This document shows positions 1 through 8,356 of a stretch of 64,000 nt of DNA, piece by piece (the stretch's first letter is position 1; every line of letters starts with the position of its first letter). The notes below the pieces were generated by a model. The model saw only the letters and a program-made list of their open reading frames with translations, did no database searches and was not told the DNA's origin. The stretch comes from Rhodoblastus acidophilus. GTDB taxonomy: Bacteria > Pseudomonadota > Alphaproteobacteria > Rhizobiales > Beijerinckiaceae. The stretch is from NCBI RefSeq assembly GCF_025961575.1, contig NZ_JAOQNX010000015.1:52945-116944 (forward strand), given 5' to 3'. Position numbers and translations under genes: made by a program.

Positions 1-8
1 CAAAAACC

Positions 9-134
9 TCAGCCCTGGCGGGCCTTGTAGCGCTTCTGGGTCTTGTTGATGATGTACACGCGGCCCTTGCGGCGGACCAACTGGTTGTCGCGATGACGCG
101 TACGCAGCGACTTGAGCGAGTTACGGACTTTCAT
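9..134 (-). CDS. rpmJ: 50S ribosomal protein L36
   Basis: A 41-residue basic protein starting [16 protein letters not shown] and ending KRYKARQG. It is the L36 protein of the large ribosomal subunit. It is the 41-residue form (as in alphaproteobacteria and YkgO), longer than the usual 37-38 residues and lacking the zinc-binding cysteines. Translation was read directly from the reverse strand, because the gene is short. The start is the ATG at 132-134, with only a weak purine stretch upstream. Ribosomal family assignment is firm. Confidence 0.95.
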   Translation of the reverse strand: MKVRNSLKSLRTRHRDNQLVRRKGRVYIINKTQKRYKARQG

Positions 135-236
135 TGTCTACCCCGGATTTGGCCGGGGTTCTCCCTCAGCCGGAAATTGGAGCCGTGCTTCTGCCAAATT
201 TTTGCGGCGCGATCAAGCCCCCCGCGCTCAGCGCGC

Positions 237-422
237 TCAGCTTTTGTTGCAGGTGTTCAAGCCGAGCACGGTGTAAAGGCCGCACCAGCCGACAAGGCCG
301 GTGATGAGCGGCAGCACGCCGATCCAGCCCCAGGCCGTCTGCGGGCCGACAAAAACCAGTGAAATCAGCGCAAGGCCGATGATGATCCGCACAAGGCGAT
401 CGAGCTGGCCGACATTTCTCAT
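237..422 (-). CDS. DUF2892 (YgaP-type) small membrane protein
   Basis: A 61-residue protein with two hydrophobic segments (about 10-28 and 30-52) and the family-typical ending GLYTVLGLNTC. DUF2892 proteins are inner-membrane modules. They occur alone or fused to rhodanese domains (YgaP) and often sit beside thiol- or sulfur-responsive regulators. Here the gene lies 69 bases downstream of a Crp/Fnr-like regulator on the same strand, which supports co-regulation. No catalytic residue is apparent, and the specific role is unknown. Confidence 0.8.
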   Translation of the reverse strand: MRNVGQLDRLVRIIIGLALISLVFVGPQTAWGWIGVLPLITGLVGWCGLYTVLGLNTCNKS

Positions 423-491
423 GGCGCGTCTCCTCTGTAAAAAGCCATGCGCCTGTCTAGCCCGGGCGTGACGTTCGGTCGGTGACTTCGG

Positions 492-1139
492 TCACGAACT
501 CGACAAATCTTCCAGACCGGCGCGGTCGCCGATCTCGATGCGGCCGCGCGCAAGCCGCACCAGCCCCGCCCGCTGGAACAGGGCGAGCTGCCGGCTGACC
601 ACCTCGCGCGCCGCGCCAATGTCTTCCGCAAGCTCCTGGTGGGTCGCCTCGAAGCAGGACCCGCTCCCTGCGCGCAAAAGCACGGCGCCGGCCAGCCGCG
701 CATCCACGCGCAAAAAAGCGATGGTTTCGACCAGCCGCGTCATTTCAGCGAGCCGCGCGCCAAAACGCGCGAACACGAATTCGGAAAACGCCCCGGAGTC
801 GCGCATCAGCCGCTTGAACAGCGGCGGCGGGATCACGACCAGGCGCAAATCGGCTTCGGCGACGCCCTCGGCGGTATAATCGAGCGCGCCCATCAGGCAC
901 AGAGTGGTCTGCACGCAAGTCTCGCCCGGCGCGATCCGGTAGAGCACGAGACGGCGGCCATTTTCGCCGGTGACGCCAACGCGCACACAGCCTTCGAGCA
1001 GGATGACAAAGCCCTGGCAGGGCGAGCCCGCCGAAAACAGGATCTTGCCCTTAGGAATCTTAACCTCGGGCAGCCGCGCCAGGTTTTCGCGCGCGAACAG
1101 GTCAAGGGCTTGAAAGGGCGCAAAATCGTCAAGCCACAT
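492..1139 (-). CDS. Crp/Fnr family transcriptional regulator
   Basis: 215 residues: an N-terminal cyclic-nucleotide-binding-like beta barrel (about 20-125), a linking helix, and a C-terminal winged HTH (about 145-205, with TGREVVSRQ-like AAREVVSRQLALFQRAGL as recognition region). It lacks the Fnr cysteine set, but has paired cysteines in the barrel (GETCVQTTLC). This subgroup is often encoded next to DUF2892 genes, as it is here. The gene starts 3 bases after the stop of the upstream LysR gene, so the two probably share a transcript. The ligand is unknown. Confidence 0.85.
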   Translation of the reverse strand: MWLDDFAPFQALDLFARENLARLPEVKIPKGKILFSAGSPCQGFVILLEGCVRVGVTGENGRRLVLYRIAPGETCVQTTLCLMGALDYTAEGVAEADLRLVVIPPPLFKRLMRDSGAFSEFVFARFGARLAEMTRLVETIAFLRVDARLAGAVLLRAGSGSCFEATHQELAEDIGAAREVVSRQLALFQRAGLVRLARGRIEIGDRAGLEDLSSS

Positions 1140-1142
1140 GGG

Positions 1143-2024
1143 TCACACAGACGCGTTGGCGACCAAAAAGTCCCGAAAAGCCTGGATGCGCGCGACATTC
1201 TTCATTTCGCCGGGATAGGCCAGCCAGCAGTCGAACACCGGCATATCGAGATGCAGGTCGAGCCGGGTCAACGGCGAGGAGGCGTCGATGACATAATCGG
1301 GCAGGATGGCGACGCCGGCGCCGCGCTCCACCGCCTGGCGCACGGCGAACAGATTGTTGATCGAAATCGAGGGCTCGCGCGGCTTTTTCGCGTCGCGGCC
1401 GGCATAGAGCAGCAGGTTGAGATTGTTGAGATAGGCCGGGCCGGAGACGCCGAAGGCGAGGATGCGGTGGCCGTCGAGATCGGCGGCGCTCTGCGGCTGG
1501 CCGAAGCGCTGGATATAGGCCCGCGACGCATAGGCCGAATAGGTCAGCGAAAACAGTTTTCGGCGAATCAGGTCGCTCTGGGTGGGCTCGCGCAGGCGCA
1601 AGGCGACATCGGCCTCGCGCATCGACAGGTCGAGTTCGTCGTCGCTGAGGATCACGGTGACGGTGATGTCGGGGTAAAGCTCGCGGAATTCGGCGAGGCG
1701 CGGGGCGAGCCAGGAGGCGCCAAACCCGGTATTGGCGGTGACGCGCAACTCGCCGCGCGGTTTTTCGCGCGAATCGGAGAGGCGCAGACGCGCGCCCTCG
1801 AGCTTGGCCAAAACCTCCTGAACCGTGCGGTACAGCATCTCGCCCTGTTCGGTGAGCAGCAGGCCGCGCGCGTGGCGGTGAAACAGCGTGGTCTTGAGAT
1901 CGTATTCGAGAGCGCTTACCTGACGGCTGACGGCGGACTGGCTCAGATGCAACGCTTCACCCGCATGGGTGAATGAGCCGGCCGAGGCGGCGGCGTGAAA
2001 GATGCGTAGCTTGTCCCAGTCCAT
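1143..2024 (-). CDS. LysR family transcriptional regulator
   Basis: 293 residues with a classic N-terminal winged HTH (residues 1-60; LSQSAVSRQVSALEYDL recognition helix) and a C-terminal periplasmic-binding-like effector domain (about 90-290). It is divergent from msrA, with about 75 bases between the start codons, so it may control msrA. It is upstream of the Crp-like gene in the same direction. Full family length. The effector is not predictable from the sequence. Confidence 0.9.
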   Translation of the reverse strand: MDWDKLRIFHAAASAGSFTHAGEALHLSQSAVSRQVSALEYDLKTTLFHRHARGLLLTEQGEMLYRTVQEVLAKLEGARLRLSDSREKPRGELRVTANTGFGASWLAPRLAEFRELYPDITVTVILSDDELDLSMREADVALRLREPTQSDLIRRKLFSLTYSAYASRAYIQRFGQPQSAADLDGHRILAFGVSGPAYLNNLNLLLYAGRDAKKPREPSISINNLFAVRQAVERGAGVAILPDYVIDASSPLTRLDLHLDMPVFDCWLAYPGEMKNVARIQAFRDFLVANASV

Positions 2025-2100
2025 AGGTCCGCCCCGTCATGACGCCCCAGCATGGGAGTCATGCGTTCATTGCAGTCCGGTAACGCTATAGGAGGCGTCG

Positions 2101-2748
2101 ATGTTTGCCTACGGAAAAAAGCTGAAACTGCCCAGCGCAGCGGAGGCGCTTCCGGGCCGTGCGCAAGCGATAGACCCGGGCCCGCGACATTTTGTCTTGG
2201 GGATGCCGCTGCAGCCGCCCTATCCCAGGGACACGCAGATCATCCAGTTTGGTTTGGGCTGTTTTTGGGGCGCCGAGCGCAAGTTCTGGCAGGCCCGGGG
2301 CGTCCATGTCACCGCGGTCGGCTATTCCGGCGGTCACACGCCGAACCCCACCTATGAGGAGGTCTGTTCCGGCATGACCGGCCATGCGGAGACCGTGCAG
2401 GTGGTGTTCGACCCCGAACGAATCTCCCTGGCGCAGCTGCTGAAGATTTTTTGGGAATCCCACGACCCCACCCAGGGCATGCGCCAGGGCAATGACATGG
2501 GAACGCAATATCGCTCGGCCATCTATTACACCAGCGAGGCGCAGCACGTCGCGGCGGAAGCCTCGAAGGCGGCCTATCAGTCGGCTCTGTCGCGGCACGG
2601 CTACGGGCCGATCACCACGGAGATCGCGGCGGCGGGGCCGTTCTATTTCGCGGAGGACTATCATCAGCAATATCTCGCCAAAAATCCCAGCGGCTATTGC
2701 GGCCTGGGCGGCAGCGGGGTTTCCTGCCCGATTGGGCTTGAGGCCTGA
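2101..2748 (+). CDS. msrA: peptide-methionine (S)-S-oxide reductase
   Basis: 215 residues. MsrA reduces methionine-S-sulfoxide in free methionine and proteins. The catalytic motif [11 protein letters not shown] is present (about residues 50-60), followed by the conserved stretch [18 protein letters not shown] and [10 protein letters not shown]. The N-terminal extension of about 40 residues is usual for the alphaproteobacterial form. The start is set by a strong Shine-Dalgarno (AGGAGG) about 7 bases before the ATG. The C-terminus ends [16 protein letters not shown] and supplies a cysteine that could act as the resolving residue. Confidence 0.95.
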   Translation: MFAYGKKLKLPSAAEALPGRAQAIDPGPRHFVLGMPLQPPYPRDTQIIQFGLGCFWGAERKFWQARGVHVTAVGYSGGHTPNPTYEEVCSGMTGHAETVQVVFDPERISLAQLLKIFWESHDPTQGMRQGNDMGTQYRSAIYYTSEAQHVAAEASKAAYQSALSRHGYGPITTEIAAAGPFYFAEDYHQQYLAKNPSGYCGLGGSGVSCPIGLEA

Positions 2749-2822
2749 ACAAAAATCCGAATAGATACGGGCGGGCGACCGCCCGCTGAATTTCGTCGAA
2801 GACGTTTTCGAAAGGTTTGGGC

Positions 2823-3371
2823 ATGAGTTTTGGCAAGGTTGAGAAGGCGCTCGAAACGCTGCTGTTTGCCAGCCGCTGGCTGCTGGCGCCCTTCTTCCTG
2901 GCGCTGATTCTCTGCCTGCTGGCGCTGCTGGTCCAGGCCGAGATGCATGTCTATCATGTCGTCTCGACGGTGTTCCGCGCCACCGAAACCTCGGTGGTGC
3001 TCGATTCGCTCAGCCTGATCGACCTGACCTTCACCGGCGCCCTGGTGGTGCTGGTGATCTTCGCCGGCTACGAGAATTTCGTCTCCCGCATCGACCACCT
3101 CGACGAGCCCGACGGCGGCGCCGAAGCCACCAAACAACAGGCCTCCTGGCCGACATGGATGCGCACCATCGATTTCAACGGGCTCAAACTCAAGCTCATG
3201 TCGTCGATCGTCGCCATTTCGGCGATCCAGACCCTGCGCGTGCTGCTCGACATGAACAACCGCACCAACCAGGAACTGGCCTGGACGGTGGGCATCCACA
3301 TGACCTTCGTGCTCTCTGCGGTGCTGCTGGCCTGGATGGATCGGATTTCCAGCCACGGCGAAGGGCATTGA
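2823..3371 (+). CDS. YqhA/UPF0114 family inner-membrane protein
   Basis: 182 residues, four predicted membrane segments (about 17-40, 58-83, 120-140, 150-172). It matches the TIGR00645/YqhA family (LLFASRWLLAPFFLAL, LVVLVIFAGYENFVS, GLKLKLMSSIVAISAIQ). The function of the family is not established. ATG at 2823 is preferred over a TTG six bases upstream because an AAAGG Shine-Dalgarno lies 7 bases before it. It is followed 52 bases later by a RidA gene on the same strand. Confidence 0.85.
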   Translation: MSFGKVEKALETLLFASRWLLAPFFLALILCLLALLVQAEMHVYHVVSTVFRATETSVVLDSLSLIDLTFTGALVVLVIFAGYENFVSRIDHLDEPDGGAEATKQQASWPTWMRTIDFNGLKLKLMSSIVAISAIQTLRVLLDMNNRTNQELAWTVGIHMTFVLSAVLLAWMDRISSHGEGH

Positions 3372-3423
3372 CCTTTACGCGCGCCTTGGTCTATCGCCGA
3401 CCCGATAGATCAAGGAGAATTCC

Positions 3424-3774
3424 ATGAGCCTGAAAAGACTTCACCCTGGCAAGCGCATGAGCCAGGGCGTTGCGCGCAGCGACATCGTTTACCTCGCGGG
3501 CCAGGTGGCGGAAACCAAGGCGGGCTCCTCCGTCGCGGAGCAGACCAAGGAAATTTTGGGCCAGATCGACAAGCTGCTCGCCGAGGCCGGCACCGACAAG
3601 ACCAAGATCATGATGGCGACGATCTATCTCGCCGACATCAAGACCTTCGCCGACATGAATCTGGCCTGGGACGCCTGGGTGGCCGAAGGCGCCACGCCGG
3701 CCCGCGCCACGGTCGAGGCCAAGCTGGTCGCGCCGGAATACAAGGTCGAAATCGCGGTGGTCGCGTCGATCTGA
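3424..3774 (+). CDS. RidA family protein (YjgF/YER057c/UK114)
   Basis: 116 residues, full family length. RidA proteins hydrolyse reactive enamine/imine intermediates from PLP enzymes. This one belongs to a divergent subgroup (VYLAGQVAE, ILGQIDKLLAEAGTDKTKIMMATIYLAD, GATPARATVEAKL). The Arg that binds the substrate carboxylate in RidA is present in the PARATVE segment. AAGGAG Shine-Dalgarno before the ATG. A palindromic repeat pair follows the stop. Confidence 0.9.
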   Translation: MSLKRLHPGKRMSQGVARSDIVYLAGQVAETKAGSSVAEQTKEILGQIDKLLAEAGTDKTKIMMATIYLADIKTFADMNLAWDAWVAEGATPARATVEAKLVAPEYKVEIAVVASI

Positions 3775-3797
3775 GCGGAACAAGCAGCGGGGCCTCT

Positions 3798-3913
3798 CCT
3801 TCTCCCTTGCGGGAGAAGGTGGCCCCGAAGGGGCCGGATGAGGGGTTCGTCCCTGCGACCGGCGCCCCCTCATCCGGCGCTACGCGCCACCTTCTCCCGC
3901 AAGGGGAGAAGGG
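3798..3913. repeat. Palindromic intergenic repeat, inverted pair (family A)
   Basis: One unit at 3798-3849 (hairpin CTTCTCCC/GGGAGAAG, then GGCCCC/GGGGCC, then GGATGAGGGGTTC) and a second in reverse orientation at 3865-3913. Related units lie at 7298-7356, 7409-7460 and 37563-37615. The reversed unit runs into the 3' end of moeB, supplying its last codons. The pair can fold as a long stem and sits between convergent genes, so it could also act as a transcription terminator. Confidence 0.85.
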
Positions 3914-4692
3914 CGCGTCCCGTTCAGCGGGTTGTCCTCGTCCCAGCCATAGCTCAGCGTCTCGAAACGCATATTGGCGAGGTCGAACAAGGCCAGACGC
4001 CCCACCATCGAGCGGCCGAAGCCGACAATCTCCCGGATCACCTCCAGCGCCATCAGCGCCCCGACCATGCCAGTGAGCGCGCCCAGCACCCCGGCTTCGG
4101 CGCAGCTCGGAATCGCGCCCGGCGGCGGCTTTTGCGGGAACAGGCAGCGATAGGTCGGATTCGGCGTCCCGTCCGGCCCCGTCTCGAACGGACGCAAGGT
4201 GGTGAGCGACCCGTCGAACTGCCCGACCGCCGCGGTCACCAGCGGCTTTTTCGCGTAAAAACAGGCGTCCGACACGAGATAGCGCGTGTCAAAATTATCG
4301 GAGCCGTCGGCAACAATGTCGCAGTCTTCGATCAGCGCGCCCGCGTTCAACGCGGTCAGCCTGACGGCCTCGACCTCGCAGGCGACATTGGGATTGAGCC
4401 GCTTCACCGCCTCCGCGGCCAACAAAGCCTTGCCCGCGCCGACATCCTCGTCGGCGAACAGGATTTGCCGTTGCAGGTTGGACAGCGACACCTTGTCGTC
4501 GTCGATGATTTTCAGCCGCCCGATCCCCGCCGCCGCAAGATAGAGCAAAAGCGGCGCGCCGAGTCCGCCCGCGCCGATGACGGCGACCTTCGCCGCCTTG
4601 AGCTTGCGCTGACCCGGGCTGCCGACATCGCGCAACAAGATGTGGCGCGCATAGCGTTCGATTTCCTCGGGCGTGAGTTCCGGCAACGGCAT
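3880..4692 (-). CDS. moeB: MoeB/ThiF family adenylyltransferase
   Basis: 270 residues. The E1-like enzyme adenylates the C-terminal glycine of a ThiS/MoaD-type sulfur carrier. A nucleotide-binding GAGGLGAPLLLYLAAAGIG (about 37-55), NLQRQILF and the DNFDTRYLVSDAC segment are present. The start ATG at 4692 (MPLPELTPEEIERYARH) is chosen because a longer reading frame would overlap the neighbouring DsbA-like gene. The last 12 residues (RPSPLAGEGGA) are encoded by a family A repeat, so the original C-terminus has been replaced or extended. MoeB versus ThiF cannot be separated from sequence alone. Confidence 0.85.
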   Translation of the reverse strand: MPLPELTPEEIERYARHILLRDVGSPGQRKLKAAKVAVIGAGGLGAPLLLYLAAAGIGRLKIIDDDKVSLSNLQRQILFADEDVGAGKALLAAEAVKRLNPNVACEVEAVRLTALNAGALIEDCDIVADGSDNFDTRYLVSDACFYAKKPLVTAAVGQFDGSLTTLRPFETGPDGTPNPTYRCLFPQKPPPGAIPSCAEAGVLGALTGMVGALMALEVIREIVGFGRSMVGRLALFDLANMRFETLSYGWDEDNPLNGTRPSPLAGEGGA

Positions 4693-4759
4693 TATGGGCG
4701 TTCCAAAGAGAGCTTGCCGAAACCAAGCATGAATTCCTTGACGAATCCATTCCGGGCGT

Positions 4760-5356
4760 TCACGCCCGGCCGCGCCAGTCCAGCGCCTGTTCCAGCCGGT
4801 CGTCGCCCCAAAAAATCTCTCCGTCCGCCGCGACAAAACTCGGCGCGCCGAACAGGCCGATTTTCTTGGCCGTTTCGGTCTCCTCGCGCAGCAGCGCGCG
4901 AATGGGGTCGGATTTGGACTTTTCCAGCAGATCGGCGGGCAAGTCGAGCTCGGCGAGAACGCCAGCGAGCAAAGTCTCGTCGGAAATCACTTTGCCGAAC
5001 CCGAATTGCGCAACAAAAACCGCGCGGGAGAAATCGGGACGGCGCGCCTCGGGCACGGCCAGCGCCAGACGCGCCGCATGCAACGAATTCTGCGGAAACC
5101 CGGGCGGGCGCGTGAACGGCTGCCCCCGCGCGGCGCAGATGCGTTCGAGATCGCGCCACATGTAACGGCCCTTGGCGGGATAAAGGTTGAAGGGGGAGTT
5201 CAGCCAGCCCTGGGCGGAAAAAATCGGACCGAGCAGGAACGGCCGCCAACGCAGCGCGACGCCCGCCTCGCGCGCCAGCGCCTCGATCCGTAGAACCGCA
5301 AGATAGGAATAAGTGCTCGCAAATTCGTACCAAAAATCCAGGTGGCGCAATTTCAA
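4760..5356 (-). CDS. 2-hydroxychromene-2-carboxylate isomerase family protein (DsbA-like)
   Basis: 198 residues, thioredoxin-fold DsbA/GST-kappa family. DFWYEFASTYSYLAVLRIEALA (the serine at the family's catalytic position), RWRPFLLGPIF, and the C-terminal GLFGAPSFVAADGEIFWGDDRLEQAL are typical of the HCCA isomerase subgroup. Family members use glutathione and act in naphthalene catabolism, but most homologues in genomes without that pathway have unknown substrates. It lies immediately upstream of moeB on the same strand. Confidence 0.85.
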   Translation of the reverse strand: MKLRHLDFWYEFASTYSYLAVLRIEALAREAGVALRWRPFLLGPIFSAQGWLNSPFNLYPAKGRYMWRDLERICAARGQPFTRPPGFPQNSLHAARLALAVPEARRPDFSRAVFVAQFGFGKVISDETLLAGVLAELDLPADLLEKSKSDPIRALLREETETAKKIGLFGAPSFVAADGEIFWGDDRLEQALDWRGRA

Positions 5357-5450
5357 CTCCTCTCAAGGGGTTACGAAGATTTGCGTCTCCAAGGGTGGAA
5401 CTTGACCTAAAACACGGCTAGAGGCTAGTCGTTCCAAAAGAGGGGAAGAC

Positions 5451-6119
5451 GTGCCGCCGCCATCGACGAACCGCCTCGTCATCATCCTCACGCTCGTTTG
5501 CATGGGACTGTTCGCGTTCGCGCCGGAGCTGGACCTGTCGGTCTCCCGGATGTTTTTTCGCGACGGCGGCTTTGTCGGCGCCGCCACCGCGACCGGAGAC
5601 GCCGCGCGGCGCTTGTTCTGGGACGCGCCCTATCTCGTTCTCGCCGGCTTCCTGGTCGCCTACGCCCTGCGGCGCCTGGGGCGCCTCCGCAGGGGGCCCG
5701 ACGGCCGCGCGATCGTCTTTCTCGTCGCCACCCTGGCGCTCGGCCCGGGGCTGCTGCTCAATGGCGCGCTCAAGGAGAATTCGGGCCGCCCGCGCCCGGT
5801 GCTGAGCAAAGAGTTCGGCGGCGCCTGGGACTTCCGCCCCTGGTACGATTTCCGCGGCCAATGCGAGACCAATTGCTCCTTCGCCTCGGGCGAAGCCGGC
5901 GCCTCCGCCTGGACGCTCGCGCCCGCCCTGCTGGCGCCGCCGCCGGCGCGCCCTTACGCGGTCGCCGCGGCGCTGCTGCTCACCGCCGCGACCGCCGCAT
6001 TGCGCATCGCCTATGGCGGACACTATCTGTCCGACGTCACGCTCGCCGCGCTGTTCACCATTCTGGTCGTGCTCGCGGGCTATCGCTGGTATTCTCGCGG
6101 GTCCAAAACCTGGATCTGA
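5451..6119 (+). CDS. PAP2 family phosphatase, membrane protein
   Basis: 222 residues with about six membrane segments. PAP2 motifs: C1 KENSGRPRP, C2-like CSFASGEAG, and C3 RIAYGGHYLSDV. The usual PSGH of motif 2 reads ASGE here, so the general-acid histidine is replaced by glutamate. Members dephosphorylate lipid phosphates (undecaprenyl-PP, phosphatidate, lipid A). The start is the GTG at 5451, preceded by AGGGGAAG. It ends 3 bases before the start of puuD. Confidence 0.85.
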   Translation: MPPPSTNRLVIILTLVCMGLFAFAPELDLSVSRMFFRDGGFVGAATATGDAARRLFWDAPYLVLAGFLVAYALRRLGRLRRGPDGRAIVFLVATLALGPGLLLNGALKENSGRPRPVLSKEFGGAWDFRPWYDFRGQCETNCSFASGEAGASAWTLAPALLAPPPARPYAVAAALLLTAATAALRIAYGGHYLSDVTLAALFTILVVLAGYRWYSRGSKTWI

Positions 6120-6122
6120 CGC

Positions 6123-7296
6123 ATGTTTTTCGACCTGCTGCTCGATGACGCCGCCTTTTTGTTGCGCTGGCTGCATGTGGTCGCCGCCATGGTCTGGGTG
6201 GGCTCGGCCTTCGCCCTGCTGCGGCTCGATCTGGCGCTGCGAAAGGGCGAGGGCGCGCTGTTCCTCAACGGCGGCGCCTCCTTCCGCCTGTCGCGCACGA
6301 CGCAGGCCGAGGCGGACGAGCCGGCGCTCACCTTCAAATTCGAGGCCTATGCCACCTGGTTCAGCGGTTTCGCGCTGATCTGCATGATTTTTTGTGCGGA
6401 GCCACGGCTCTATCTGATCGACCCGCAACTCTGGGACGCCGCGCCCTGGGCGGCGATCACCGTCGCGCTGGCCATGCTGCCGGCGGTCCTGCTCGTCTAT
6501 GAACTCTTTTTCCGGCTGACGCGGCTCGAGGGCGACGCCGGGCTTTTCGCTTTGTTCGGATTTTGCGCGGCGCTCTGCGCGCTGATGTGCCTGCTGTTCG
6601 CCGGACGCGCCGCCTTCCCGCTGATCGGCGCGAATCTGGCCACTCTGATGGCCGGCAACATCGCCCATATCATCGCCCCGGCGCAGCGCCGCCGATTGAA
6701 GGCGCTGCGCGCCGGCGAGGCGCCCGACGAGTCCGAGGCGAAAAAGGCGGGCGCGCGCGCCCTGCACAACCAATATCTGGCGCTGCCCGTCGTCTTCTTC
6801 ATGCTCGCGGGCCATGCGCCGCTGCTGTTTTCCGGGCCGCATCGCATCGGCGTCGCGATCTTCGCGCTCGCCGCCGGTTTCTTGGCGCGCCGGTTTTTCC
6901 TCAAGCGCGCGCGGCGCCGGCGCCGATTGGGCGCTCGCGGCGGCCGCCACCCTGGCGCTGGCGGCGCTGCTGGCGCTGGCCTGGCCCAGGGCGCCCGAGG
7001 AAAAGACGGCGCTCTCGGCGGGACAGGCGATCTCGCAACTGGTTCGCCCCGGCCCCGCGGCGGCGCATAGCCTGATCGAAGAGAAATGCGGCTGGTGCCA
7101 TTCCGCGACGCCCGCCTGGCCCGGCCTGTCGCGGCCTCCCGCCGGCCTGGATTTTTCCGATCGCGCCACGGTCGAAAAAAACGCCGCCGCGATTCTTCGC
7201 GCTGCGGTGCTGACCTCGACCATGCCGCCGCCCGGCGCGGCCGCGCCGCTGGACGACGAGGACAAGCTTTTGCTGTGGCGGGCGCTGGGGAAATAA
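6123..7296 (+). pseudogene. puuD: Urate hydroxylase PuuD (membrane urate oxidase with cytochrome c domain), frameshifted
   Basis: The N-terminal part runs from ATG 6123 in one frame (LLRWLHVVAAMVWVGSAF, seven to eight membrane segments, RALHNQYLALPVVFFMLAGH). The rest continues in the next frame to 7296, with a c-type haem site CGWCH and a distal methionine (TSTMPPP). The total of 1,174 bases is one more than a multiple of three, so a single extra base near 6895-6920 (a run of GCGCGCGGCGCCGGCGCC) would explain the break. Restored, it would be 390 residues, the usual PuuD length. It may be a true pseudogene or a sequencing/assembly error in GC-rich DNA. PuuD oxidises urate to 5-hydroxyisourate using the respiratory chain. 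Confidence 0.8.
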
Positions 7297-7297
7297 G

Positions 7298-7356
7298 CCC
7301 CCTCATCCGTCTCGGCGCTTCGCGCCGATCCACCTTCTCCCGCAAGGGGAGAAGGG
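7298..7356 (-). repeat. Family A palindromic repeat, reverse orientation
   Basis: Reversed copy of the unit at 3798-3849 (CCCCTCATCC ... CACCTTCTCCCGCAAGGGGAGAAGG), with an internal variation (CGGCGCTTCGCGCCG). It faces a second copy at 7409-7460 across about 50 bases, between the convergent puuD and glutathione S-transferase genes. Confidence 0.8.
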
Positions 7357-7408
7357 TTCGCCTCCGCAGAGCGCGATTCAATAAAAAGCTCAAGGATTCA
7401 GCCTCTTC

Positions 7409-7460
7409 CCTTCTCCCCTTGCGGGAGAAGGTGGCCGCGCAGCGGCCGGATGAGGGGTTC
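7409..7460 (+). repeat. Family A palindromic repeat
   Basis: Forward copy of the same unit: CTTCTCCCC-TTGC-GGGAGAAG, GGCCGC/GCGGCC, GGATGAGGGGTTC. Ends 16 bases before the stop codon of the glutathione S-transferase. Confidence 0.8.
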
Positions 7461-7475
7461 TTCGCGCGACCGGCG

Positions 7476-8132
7476 CTAGAACTCGACGTCGAGCTCTTCC
7501 ATCTCCTCGGGCTCGACCCGCGCGCCTTCGGCCCATTCGATCATCGGCGCCCAGTTCAAAATATGGTCGCGATAGCCGGCCGCATCGGAATCCAGCGCCA
7601 CATGATAGGTGGCGAAGCGCGAGCACACCGGCGCGAACATGGCGTCGGCGACCGTCGGCTTGGCGCCGAACAGGAACGGGCCGCCATACTGGTCGAGGCA
7701 TTCGTGGAAAATCTGCGTGATGCGGGCGATATCGGGCTTGGCGCCCGACCAGATGCGGAAATTGGGGAAATCCCCCTTGATGTTCATCGGCAGGGCCGAG
7801 CGCAGATTGGCGAAGCCGGAATGCATTTCGCCCGACACCGAGCGATTGTGGCTGCGCGCGGCGCGGTCCGCGGGCAGCAGGCCGGCCTTGGGGCGAACCT
7901 CCACCAGATATTCGGCGATGGCCAGGGTGTCCCAGACATGCACGCCGTCATGGTCGAGCGCCGGCGTGCGGAACGAGGGCGACAGCAACAACAATTCGGC
8001 GCGCGCGTCGGCGTCGTCGATCGGCACGCGCCGCTCCTCGACCTCGAGCCCGGCGATCTTGCACAGAAGCCATCCCCGCAGCGACCAGGACGAATAATTC
8101 TTGCTGCTGATGGTCAGGACCGGTTTGGCCAT
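7476..8132 (-). CDS. Glutathione S-transferase family protein
   Basis: 218 residues. An N-terminal thioredoxin-like domain (VLTISSKNYSSWSLRGWLLCKIAGL; PALDHDGVHVWDTLAIAEYL with the cis-proline-to-acidic glutathione site) and a C-terminal all-helical domain (GPFLFGAKPTVADAMFAPV N-capping box). It matches the YfcF/maleylacetoacetate-isomerase-like group. ATG at 8132 is chosen over an upstream in-frame start, because AGGGAG lies at the correct distance and alignment to the fold starts there. Substrate unknown. Confidence 0.88.
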   Translation of the reverse strand: MAKPVLTISSKNYSSWSLRGWLLCKIAGLEVEERRVPIDDADARAELLLLSPSFRTPALDHDGVHVWDTLAIAEYLVEVRPKAGLLPADRAARSHNRSVSGEMHSGFANLRSALPMNIKGDFPNFRIWSGAKPDIARITQIFHECLDQYGGPFLFGAKPTVADAMFAPVCSRFATYHVALDSDAAGYRDHILNWAPMIEWAEGARVEPEEMEELDVEF

Positions 8133-8356
8133 TGTCACGCTCCCTGCCCCAGCGAAGTTAAAGCAGGCGTTCCCGGCAAGCAATGTGCAAATTGCCGGAC
8201 AGTGCTGGACCCGGCGGTCCGGGAAGACCGCAAGCCCTTGAGGCTTCGCCATTAGCCATTGGTATGCGACGATCTGTCAATTGTGACGCTTTTGCCCTGC
8301 AACAAAGATGTTAAGCTCCCGGTTCTCGGGATCGAGAGAAAGGGAAAAGTCCGCAA

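Noticed and set aside
5418..7265. Minus-strand open frame of 615 codons opposite the PAP2 and puuD genes
   Set aside because: Charged low-complexity shadow, no known domain; the plus-strand genes have full motif sets.
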